A stretch of DNA of 64,000 nucleotides from Chaetoderma sp. LZ-2023a (Eukaryota; Mollusca; Caudofoveata; Chaetodermatida; Chaetodermatidae). Where the stretch lies: the NCBI GenBank assembly GCA_034401795.1, contig CM067372.1, forward strand, positions 18,503,924-18,567,923, given 5' to 3'. Both the position numbers and the translations under genes were made by a program. This document shows positions 24,793-36,700 of the stretch, piece after piece (the first letter of the stretch is position 1; each line of letters begins with the position of its first letter). Below the pieces are notes generated by a model that ran no database searches, was not told the DNA's origin, and was given only the letters and a program-made list of their open reading frames with translations.

Positions 24793-27700
24793 GATCTTTC
24801 ATTTGTTAGCATCTTAGGGTATTACATTGCTATTTTAATACATTGCATCGATGTCTGGTTACTGTAGCTGTAAGTGATGTTCAATAACATTGGGAATGTT
24901 GACAACATGTGAACTTAACACTCAAGCCATTAACCTAGCACTCAAACCAGATGAAAAACACTTCTGCGTGGTCTTGAGGAATGTCCATTTGCAGATCAAG
25001 AGAATACTATTTAAAAAATTTACCACTGGAATGACTGGCTCGATAATCGAGCCAGTCATTCCAGTAGTAAATTTTCTAAAATAATCTGTTGTAGACATTT
25101 TCTCTTAGACAAATGAAGTTTTCTTGTGGAAATTTGATGATTAAGCAGTTAATTAAATTTGTTTATTTTTCTTTCTGTAGGTGGCCGCTACAGAGGCTGG
25201 AAAAGACGCTGGTTTATTCTTAATGATAACTGTTTATACTATTTTGAATACACAACGGTAAGTACAGCATATATATTTAAATATCGCAAATTAGTGCATA
25301 TGCTTTCAAATGTAATAAAAATAGAGCTGTGGGTGAGGTGTACCTGGCAATCACTGAAGTCTAATCCTGTCTCCCTCCAGTGTACTTATTATAGTTAATG
25401 TACAGATAAATGTTACTTGTTTGTAGTGTAACAAAAGCTCATCTCACCTGAGCCATCACTTTTATGTTTGTGGGTAATGAAGGCTTGTTTCTCCTTGACT
25501 TTTGTGTTTGTAGTGTAATGAAAGCTCATCTCACCTGAGCCATCGCTTTTATGTTTATAGTGTAACGAAAGCTCATCTCACCTGAGCCATCACTTTTGTA
25601 TTTGAGGGTAATGAAGGTTTGTCTCACCTCACCCATCACTTTTGTGTTTGTTGGTAACAAAGGCTTGTCTCTCCTGACCCATCACTTGTGTTTGTGGGTA
25701 ACAAAGGCTTGTCCCACCTGACCCATCACTTTTGTGTTTGTGGGTAACAAACGCTTGTCTCTCCTGTCCCATCACTTTTGTGTTTGTGGGGGGTAGTGAA
25801 GGCTTGTCTCAACTGACCCATCGCTTTGCATTTATGGGGGTAACGATGGCTTGTCTCACCTGACCCATCACTTTGTGTTTGTGGGGATAGCAAAGTCTTG
25901 TCTCTCCTGACCCATCACTTTTGTGTTTGTGGGGGTGGGGGTTAGAGAAGGCTTGTCTCACCTGACCCAACACTTATGTTTGCGGGGTAACGAATGCTTG
26001 TCACACCTGACCCATCACTTTTGTGTTTGTGGGGGGAGGGTTAGAGAAGGCTTGTCCCACCTGACCCAACACTTATGTTTGTGGGGGTAGCGAAGGCTTG
26101 TCTCACCTGACCCATCACTTTTGTGTTTGTGGGGTAGCGAAGTCTTGTCTCACCTGACCCATCACTTTTGTGTTTGTGGGGTAGCGAAGTCTTGTCTCAC
26201 CTGACCCATCACTTGTGGGGTGGGGTAGAAAAGGCTTGTCTTACCTGACCCAACACTTAGGTTTGTGGGGTAACGAAGGCTTGTCCCACCTGACCCAACA
26301 CTTATGTTTGTGGGGGTAGCAAAGGCTTGTCTCACCCGACCCATCACTTTTATGTTTGTTCGGGTAGCGAAGGCTTGTCTCACCTGACCTATCACTTTTG
26401 TGTTTGTGGGGTAACGAAAGCTTGTCTCACCTGACCCATCACTTTTGTGTTTGTGACGTAGCAAAGGCTTGTCTTACCTGACCCATCACTTTTTTGATTG
26501 TGGGGTGGAGAAGGGTTGTCTCACCTGACCCATCACTTTTGTGTTTGTGGGGTAGAGAAGGCTTGTCTCACCTGACCCATCACTTGTGTTTGTGGGGTAG
26601 CAAAGGCTTGTGTCACCTGACCCAGCACTTTTTTGTTTGTGGGGTAGAGAAGGCTTGTCTCACCTGACCCATCACTTTTGTGTTTGTGGGGTAGCAAAGG
26701 CTTGTCTCACCTGACCCATCAGTTTTGTGTTTGTGGGGTCGAGAAGGCTTGTCTCACCTGACCCATCACTTTTTTGTTTGTGGGGTAGAGAAGGCTTGTC
26801 TCACCTGACCCATCACTTTTGTGTTTGTGGGGTAGCAAAGGCTTGTCTCACCTGACCCATCACCTTTTTGATTGTGGTGTAGAGAAGGCTTGTCTCACCT
26901 GACCCATCACTTTTGTGTTTATGGGGTAGAGAAGGCTTGTCTCACCTGACCCATCACTTTTGTGTTTGTGGGGTAGCAAAGGCTTGTCTCACCTGACCCA
27001 TCACTTTTTTGTTTGTGGGGTAGAGAAGGCTTGTCTCACCTGACCCATCACTTTTGTGTTTGTGGGGTAGCAAAGGCTTGTCTCACCTGACCCATCACTT
27101 TTGTGTTTGTGGGGTAGAGAAGGCTTGTCTCACCTGACCCATCACTTTTGTGTTTGTGGGGTAGCAAAGGCTTGTCTCACCTAACCCATCACTTTTGTGT
27201 TTGTGGGGTAGAGAAGGCTTGTCTCACCTGACCCATCACTTTTGTGTTTGTACTGATGCCTTTAATGCTTTAACATTAGTTCAAACCTGCCAAAAAAGGC
27301 TTCTGGAGTAAGAAATGTCAATTTGTAGACCAAGAGAAGACTATTTTTAAAATTTTACCACTGGAATGACTGACTCAATAACCGAGCCAGTCATTCCAAT
27401 GGTAAGTTTTAAAAAATATTCTCTTGCCCTATGAATTTACATTTGAGTTTTATTTAGTTAAGCTGCAATATGTAATCAGTATTATACAATTAACTATTAG
27501 CTGACACACACAAGTACCTATATTCTGTAGGAAGTTATACATATAGAACTAGTTATAGTGGTGGCTTCATTTCTATAATCTGAGTTTCATCTTTAAAAGT
27601 TACCTTACAATTAGACAGGTTAATAATTTACCTGATAATTTTTATAAATACAACATACCTGCCCACACAGGACTGATTGTGAAGAGTTATGTTACAGGAC

Positions 27701-30700
27701 AAAGAACCTAAAGGTATTATTCCATTGGAGAACCTAGAGGTCCGTGAATCGCCTGATCGAAGTAAACAAAACTGCTTCCAATTGTTTGCATGTGCTGGTG
27801 ACATCATCAAGGCTTGCAAAGTTGACTCTGATGGCAAAGTTGTAGAAGGTGAGAGACGTGTACAAGTAGCATTACTTAGATATATTGTCAGATTCAATTT
27901 ATGTGTATTACCCCTGTCTGTCTCTCTCTGTCCGTCCGTCTGTCTGTGTCTGTCTGTCTACCTGCCAGAATATTGGAATGTCAGATCCACAGCAAATTAG
28001 GTTTGTCTGTCTGTCTGTCTTGCTATTTGCCTCCCTTGCTGTTTGCCTGCCTTGCTGTTTGTCTGTCTTGCTGTTTGTCTCTGTCTTGCTGTTTGTCTGT
28101 CTGTCTGCCTGCCTGTCAGAGCATTGTAATGTGTAATGTCATGCATAAGCGGGCAACAGATCCACAGCAAACAAATTTGCTTTATTAAATGAAACATCTT
28201 GCCTGAGATCCTGCTATTTCACTTCAAGAGTATACTTACATTCCTAACACTTTGATATTTCCAAATATGGACTTTCACTCAATAAACACTCACATTAAAA
28301 AGAGTTATGTGCAGGTAGTCAGGTGACAGTCTGGCAGATGCCAACCCCAACCTCGCGCATGCGAAGACTAGCACTTCCTCTTTTCCAATTTATTGGTTAA
28401 AGAGACACCTGCAATTCTTTATTATACAAGTTTTCTGCTAAGTTTCTCTCAATTTTCTGAAAGAATATCACCTAAAGATAGTGTCTGACCATGGAAAGTC
28501 TCCAGAGGATGGCCAGGGACCAAGTTATCAGGTGAATTCAAATACATATTTGTCTAGTTTAGCATTTTAATCCCATTGTAATGTGTTTCCGGGATTCGCG
28601 ATTAGACGTATCAAGTGCCTAAAAAACTGGTTTATTTCCATCAGATCGCATGGTTTGTCTATGCTAAAGACGCAGGTATTCTAGGGTATGATATTAGATA
28701 CTTTAATATATTTAGAATTTTTTCTAAAATCTGCTGCCAATTTATCATTGTTTATCTGATGTTTGCATAGCGTGTATTTCTATCCTTTCCAGTTAGTATG
28801 TTCTGGATTATGAACACAATTCGTCCTTACACCTGGATGTTGCTTCAAGTCGGATTATCTTCTTATTTTTGAGGTTATGACGTCATAATCAGCCTTGCAT
28901 CTTTATTAATATCATAAAGCTTTGTCCAATGCTGGTTTATCTGTTAGTGTAGTGGTCTTTATGGCCACCAGCCCTCTTTCTTTATTTTGGTTTTGAGTTT
29001 TACTAATTCATTAACTAAAATAGTCATTGTCTTCGTCTTATGGCCTTTTTCAGAAACCTGATTGTTCCGCTTGTGGCAGGTTTCTCAAACCTAGATTCGC
29101 CCCTCACCTGTGTTTCCAATGTAGTCCATGTGGCCCATTGTTAAATTGTGACATATGTAAACAGTGGGGGGGATTAATTACTGAGTTCTTGTCATTACAG
29201 GCCAAGGAGAAGGCGTTAGAGGAGCAGAGACGCTCGAAGAAGGAGCGAGAAGGTCTTGGTAAGAAGGGGAAGAGGAAAATTCATCCACCATGGATATCGA
29301 GACCTTCTGTCTTGAGATGATGGGAGAGATGAAGAAGACTATAAAGGATTTGGTCCCAGAGTTGCTTCGCGGCATGCTCCCTGGGCCAAATCCTTTATTG
29401 TCTTCTACTGCTCCGGAGCAGATAATCCCCGCCTCTGAATCGGTACTCTTTAGGGACTTACCAGTTTTTGTCCAGGATTCAGAGGTGGCCCCATTAGAGG
29501 GGGCAGTCCACTATGAGGACACTGGCAGCAGGCTTGCTGCGCCGGTTGTTCGTGGACAGGTGTCACTGGAGCGTGGTTCCCGCTTATCGGGTTCCCAGGA
29601 TTATTCTCACCCTACAGGTACCACTACCTCTTATGGTACCTTTCCTGGCCAGTCCGGGTTAGCATTCTTAGCTGACCTGGAGTCTAATCTGTCTGGCCAG
29701 GAAGAAGAGAATTATCTACTGGGTTCTAACGCCGTGGCCATGGAAATTGATGTACGTGCACCCCTCGCGGGGAATACGGGTGGCATTTTCCATGGGTCTA
29801 CTCGTGCAGGAGTAGCATTCACTGCGCAGAAGGTAGCCCGGGCTGGATCCGATGGCAAGCATTACCACATGCCTCGGCTTGCTGGTAGTGTAGCTGGTTC
29901 TGGCCAGGGTCGTGGTGTGGTGAGTATTTATACCCCGCGCAATGTCATAGTGCCTGCTTCCGGTCAAGCCAGTGTGTTTAGCATGCCTGTTCTGTCATGC
30001 CCACATGCTTTCTCTGGCTTGCCTGGAGTATCGGTTCCTCCAACCACGCAACCACCTGTGAATGTTCTAGAGGATGACGAAGGCCCGTGCCTAGTCAAGC
30101 ATTCACAGGTGGCCACAGAGGAAGACTAGTCTGACGCTTGTCATTGGCTGATAAATGTGAGGCCAGATCTTCCTGTGGATCAGTCGGCCAGCCAGCAGGA
30201 CCAGTGCCCGTGGATGGCAGGTATGCCGACCTACCACGATGCCATCTCTGCCGCTGGCGGAACATATTGTTGATATGTTTACAGCATCAGAGACGTTCAT
30301 TAAGGCGAATGGACGTCTCACGAGGTGGCAAAACAATGCCGCATCGTACCTGGTGAGTACCAGAGGTACGGTATGGTGCCTAAGCCAAGCGCGGATGATC
30401 GCGCTGCGCTAGGCGAAGATACGCGGCCAGGCTCCCGATCTGACACGGGAGCGCTGTGCACGAACACTTTGTGTTCTGCTAATACCGCGTTGCGTGATGC
30501 GGAGGAGAGTTCGAGAGCGTCTATTGCAGCACTCGCATGTCTCCCAGCTGTTACAGGGGGTAGTGACAGCATCCGCATCGCGCCAGCCTAGTCCGGTGAC
30601 AGTTCAAAGAGCCATCCAGGATGGGATTAACCTGGCTCTGGACTGTATAACCCGGTCTGTGACCAGGAGTGTCCGGGCGCGGCGCACGTTTGCCTTAGAC

Positions 30701-33700
30701 AATTTGTGCGTGTCTCAGGACTTGTATAATAGGCTTCTGCATACGCCTATGACAGGTCCTGGTCTTTTTGGAGGTGAGGGATGTAGGCACCTCCAGGATA
30801 TGGTAACCCTGGTCAATAACCAGAGGGCTTTGTGTGAGCAATTTGAAGTGCTCCACAGAGAGCGCATTCGCGCAGCACGGGGTGGTGGTAGCCGAGTCAG
30901 AGGCCAGCCACTAGTGCAGCGCCGGCCACGGCCGTGCACACTCCAGCCAGCAGCGAGGGGGCCGCAGGCTCCTCCAGCGCAGCCAGCCAGGCCGGACCGT
31001 GGCGCACAAGGATCTGGTCGTGGTAACCGTGCCTGATGGGCCGGTTGCCACAGTAAGGACGATTCCAGTGCTTCTGGATCCAGAGACAGTGCTACTCTTA
31101 CATTGCTCATGTCCACCTCTCTCTAGGTGGACCTGGGGTTGGGGGGCCAGCTGGCCCACCACAGGCAAGAGTGGGAGCGTTTGACTCAGGACCGCTTAAT
31201 CATACGATAGCTTTCAGTCAGGTATCATCCCGACTGGATAGTAGGCCCGCCATCGCAGCTGTCTCTGGTTCCGATCTGGACTTAAAATCCAAGAGGTCCA
31301 GATCAACGGTTGTGTATAGAGGAGGAAATAAATTCCCACATACAAAAAGGAGCAATTCAACCGGCACAAAATTGTCCGGACTTCTATTCAACCATGACAA
31401 AAAGCACTGGAGGGTGGAGACCAATTCTCAACCTCAAGCCAATGAACAAGTTCATAGACACGCCGAGTTTCAAAATGGAAAAAGTGAAATCTGTGTTGGC
31501 AGGGTTGGAGAAAGGAATGTGGACGGCGTCAATAGACTTGAAGGATGCATATTTCCACATTCCAATGGCGAAGAGTTTTCGCCGGTACCTGAGGTTTGCA
31601 TTCCAGGGCCGTCAGTGGGAATTCAGGGTTTTACCATTGGAATTTCAACAGCTCCTCAAGTCTTCACTGGGGTGGTCCTGGCAATTACAACATACCTCCG
31701 CAGGGGAAGCATAGCAGTCCATACGTACATAGACGACTGGCTGTTAAAAGCACACAATCAGGAAAGTCTATCAGCAAATCTGGAGATAGTTCTAAAAACT
31801 CTCACAGACTTAGGCTGGATAATCAACTTTCAAAAATCAGAGCTGACTCCATCCCAGAAGTTTGTTTACCTGGGAATGTTCTTTGATCTAGAGATAGGAT
31901 ATGTTTATCCTACTCAGGAGAGGGTACTAGTACTCATCTCATTAATACAGTCAGTGTGCAACAGTCGTCGTTCATTGTAACCAGTCATTCCACAGGCAGC
32001 TTTATGCAGGCAGCCTATCCAGTTGTTTCTCATGACACTGGACCCAGAATACAGGATCACTGGACTAAAATGTGCCGGTATTGGAGCCTCTTATTCACTA
32101 CCTTCAATGGTGCATGGTAAGAGAGAATTTCCTGGCAGGGTTGATGCTCACCCCTCCCCACCCTCAGATAACGATGTATACAGATGCATCAATGGAGGGA
32201 TGAGGAGCTTGCCTGGAAGAAGCCACAGTATCAGGGCTTTGGAATCTGGATCAATCACAAGAACATATCAGTCTACTGAAATTACGAGCAGTAGTACTGG
32301 GCCTGGAACATTTCTTATTGAAAGTTCAGGGCAAGATTGTTATGGTTCGATCAGACAATTCAACAGTAGTGACTTAGTTAAACCACCAGGACAGAATGAA
32401 GTCGGCCAGTCTGTAGGATGACATGGAAATTGCTTTGCTGGTGCCTGGATCACAGGATCACCTTGAAAGCAGTTCATATTCCAGGGAAGGTTAAATCTGC
32501 TAGTAGACTCATTGAGCCGAAGGATGAGTGTTTTACCTATGGAGAGGCAACTAAATCAATGTGTGGCGGCTCGTCTGTTCAACCACTGGGGGAAACCCAA
32601 CATAAATTTCATTCGCAACGAAGAAGAATGCGAAGATGACGACGTATGTCTCTCCGATTCCAGATCCGAGCGCTATCACAACAGATGCGTTAGCTATCAG
32701 CTGGGTGGAAATGTGTGCATACGCATTCCCTCCAGCAATCCTGATTCCAAAAATTCTTCAGAAATCAGACAGGAGGAGAGCCAAGTGCTTCTGATCGCCA
32801 CAAATTGGCCAAGCCGATCATGGTATACGGATCTGCTGGACCTTCTGGTCTGCAATCTGGTTCCTCTGCCTCTGATGGACAATATTATCTTCCAGGGCAA
32901 GGCCCTTCACAACAATCCATCAATGTTCAGATTGACTGCGTGGATGTTGTCAAGGAATCAAGAATTAAGGAGGGCTTTTCTGAGCAAGCAGCCATGTTTA
33001 TGGTAAAAGCAAGAAGGGGGTCAACCTCCAGAGCATATAACTAAAAAATCAACAGATTTGCAGAATGGTGCTCAAAAAGATGTATTAATCCAATGGATTC
33101 ATCTATTCAGCTAGTAGCCGATTTCCTCTGTCACCTGTATGATGCCTATAGCCTCAAGCCTAACTCTATTGCTGGCTACGAGTCAGCTTTAATGACAGTT
33201 ATCCCTTGCTTGGCTAATAGGGGAAGTGATGAAGTAAGTACATTAAATACTTTAATTAAAGGCATGGGCAATCTAATACCAAGGAATCCCCCTGTGATTC
33301 CATGTTGGAGTTTATCACTAGTGCTACAGGTATTAGCTAATAAGCCATTTGAACCACTAAGTGCCATTTCTATAAAAATGTTGACACTTAAGACTGTATT
33401 TCTAATTGCTGCAGCCTCGGCTGGCGGAGAAGCGAAATTCATGCCTTATCAGCCGAGGCAGACCGTTATGTGGTTACAGGGGAAGGCCTTAGGCTTCTAC
33501 CTAGGATAAATTTCATGGCTAGAAACCAGTCTGAAATATCCAGGTCAACCCATATAATTTTACCAGCTTTGACTAGATATGATCCTAATTCAAAAGCATG
33601 GTGTCCAGTCCGCGCATTAAACAGGTACAAACAATGTACCCAGGAATGACGGATGGACCCATCAGCATTATGGTTGTCGTATATTGAATCTCATGGTAAG

Positions 33701-36700
33701 GCTTCCAAGGACACCATTTCCAGGTGGATTGTAGAATGTATTCAATTTTGTCATAAATCTGCCACAGGTAAACAAGTTGACTTTGCCAAGGCTCACAGTG
33801 TTCGCGGCGTAGTGGCTTCCACCACCCTGTTTAAATGGGGTCCTTGTGGACGACATTATGTCGGTAGCCCAGTGGCTCTGTGAGTCAAGTTTCACCGACC
33901 ATTACCTCCGTGACACCTCGAATCCTCTCGCCGTATCGATTTTTTTATATATATCACAATTTATTAATGTAAACAAGCACTTGTCTGGACTGCATCAGTC
34001 TTCACTAATGGGAAGATGATTACAGCATCAAGCAATTCATGAGCTCAGTCTTGGTTATGTGTTGTTTATTGTTTTGTCACGTGACCCTTCGTTATTAATA
34101 TGTTTTATGTGGTTCATTCTTGAGAGTATACAAAAATGGAGCCTTTTTCATCTAATGTCCTATAGTACAAGGCACTTGTATATAGAGAGCGTATGGGACA
34201 TTGAGGTCATTCTGTATCCCTCCCAAGAAAAGGGGTGGGGGGGTTGGGAGAGCGCATATGACATATGGTCTCTCAGCCATCGGTTGTGTTATCCGATGTT
34301 CAAATCATTTCCTGGTTGTGTTTTTTTTACAATTTCACAAGTTTAGTGCCTTAGTCGCAGAAAAGCGCATAGGGAAGAGCTGGTCTTTTGACCTCGCCTC
34401 CCTCCCGCCAAATTCTCTTAGGAATTCTGGCAATATCGAAGCGTGTTAGGGAGGTAAGTATACTCTTGAAGTGAAGTAAACGAAGTCATGGATTTCTTTT
34501 TTCACGAGAGAGTTGATACTTACCTCCCTAACACGGACCCGGCCTCTCTACCCCACAGAGGCTCGGTCTTCAGGCTTTCTAAAGTTGCATTGTGTCAGCC
34601 AATAAATTAGTCAGAGGAAGTGCTAGTCTGTGCATGCGCAAGGTTGGGGCTGGCATCCGCCGGACTGTCATCTGACTACCTGCCCAGTAGGGGCACCTAA
34701 CTGTTTTTAATCTGAGTGTTTATTGAGTGAAAGTCGATATTTGGGAATATCAAAGAGTGTTAGGGAGGTAAGTATCAACTCTCTCGTGACAAAGGAAATC
34801 CGTGATTTTGTTTATTTGATGGTTGTGAGGGTTAAACAAATAGAGCTATATAAATTGTTATACATTTAAATGTATTAGTTAATCTTTGCTTTTGCATCTG
34901 TTTCTAGTAAGCGAATGTGAATTCCTACAGATTATACATACCATATATTTATCCCAATTTAACAGCCTGGCGGTTAGTGGTAATGTAAGAGGGCGGGTTA
35001 ATTAGGGGAAAAAATGCTATCAACGAAAAGTCAGTTATTTTAACGGGTATCAATTATTCGGGTCCGATTGAATGTTTATAGTACATTCCAAGTTCCCGAA
35101 TCCAGTATATTATGTCCATAAAACACAGACGATTGTACTGAGTATTAACCAGCTTCCGCTATAGGACGAGTTAACGCCATCACTCGTAGCTACTCGAAGC
35201 TCCCCTCCTATTTATGTGGATTGCGGCAGTATCTACCCGGGTACTAATATTAGCGTCTTCGCACTACTCGAGTAATGACCTAAACTCATCCTCTAGCGGA
35301 AGCTGATGCATCACATGATTTATTTTTTCTCATCGACATTTTATGTCAAAATTAGGATTAAATCTGATGAAATAAACAATGTTTAATAAAGTATACACAC
35401 TATTTTGTGGTCCCAAGTAATAGTTTCACTCCCGCGACGATGGATATAAGGCATGCATTAAGCATTAAGTAAGACAGTAAGAATTTGTGGCATGAAAATG
35501 TATGTTCAATTTTCATGCTCTTTTTTAATACAGATTTTTAAGTTTTTTTTTTTTCACGGTTCTCAAAAACCAGGGGTTGGGTGTGTGTGTGTGTGAGGCG
35601 GTGAGGTGGGCGGTATGATTGGGAGGGCCGGTGTTAATTAGGATAAATACGGTAACTGATTAACCCCTTAACCGTTAAACCAACCTTTTAACCCTTTAAT
35701 ACTTAAATTTGTGTTAAAAAATGTGAATTTTCTCATATAAAATGTCCATTTGCAGACCAAGAGAAAATTATTTGTGAAAATTTACTACTGGAAGGACTGG
35801 CTCGATTATCAAGGCGACTATAGAAGGCATTTTTGATCACCTTGAGTGTTAAATGGTTAATATTAGTTAATCATCTTTATATATCAAAGTGTAATTTCAG
35901 CCATTTGCTCGAATGATAATACTTTCACAGATTCTTGTTTTATGTAATCATCTGTCATTCAAGTATAGATGATGATAAATGTGAAAATCTGATCACTAAA
36001 TTCTTGAACATAGTAGTTTTAATCCATTATCATTTCTCTTATTATTTCATTCACAGGTCATCATAAAGAATATAAGATGTCTGCGGCATCAGTAGAAGAA
36101 AAGGATGAGTGGATGAGTTGTATTAGGTGGGTAATATTTCTAGTTTTATAAAACATTTTTGAGAATACGACATCCATGCCTAATATTGCCCAAACACCAA
36201 GGTTAGGATTTAGAGAACTTGTTCATTTTGAAAATTTAACTCTTCCTCTCTAAGATGATTTTCAGCAGCAAGCATGACAACATTTTCAAAGTTGATGCCA
36301 TATATCATTCCATACCAGCTGACAGTTCACAGTACTTGGGTTAAGCAGAGTATTGCTCACACAGTCACACATGTCAGCTGACAGTTCACAGTGCTTGGAT
36401 TAAGCAGACTATTACTCACAGTCACAGTCACACATGTCAGCTGACAGTTCACAGTGTTTGGATTAAGCAGAGTATTACTCTCACAGTCACAGTCACACAT
36501 GTCAGCTGACAGTTCACAGTGCTTGGGTTAAGCAGACTATTACTCACACAGTCACAGTCACACATGTTAATGTCGATTATAAGATGGCATATCTATTTTG
36601 TAATGAGATCATCTTACGCGTTCATCCATTAATGATCAAGATTGGTCAAGAAAAGTAAGGATCTTTTGCTGAATAAATGATCATTTGCAGACGCAGAGAA

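Larger units (their letters stand above)
28219..34805 (+). mobile_element. DIRS-type tyrosine-recombinase retrotransposon, nearly full length, decayed
   Basis: Domain order is zinc-finger/gag, RT, RNase H, a pol connection region, then tyrosine recombinase. The termini are inverted (28219-28400 against 34598-34805). An internal complementary region at 34443-34537 copies the outer ends of both termini in reverse, which is the DIRS hallmark used in circle-junction reverse transcription. There is no LTR and no DDE integrase. Several frameshifts and stops interrupt RT, RNase H and recombinase, so it is dead. It sits in sense orientation in cytohesin intron 6. Confidence 0.9.

Noticed and set aside
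30318-31168. Minus-strand ORFs over the DIRS gag region
   Set aside because: GC-rich shadow frames of the sense gag-like ORFs.
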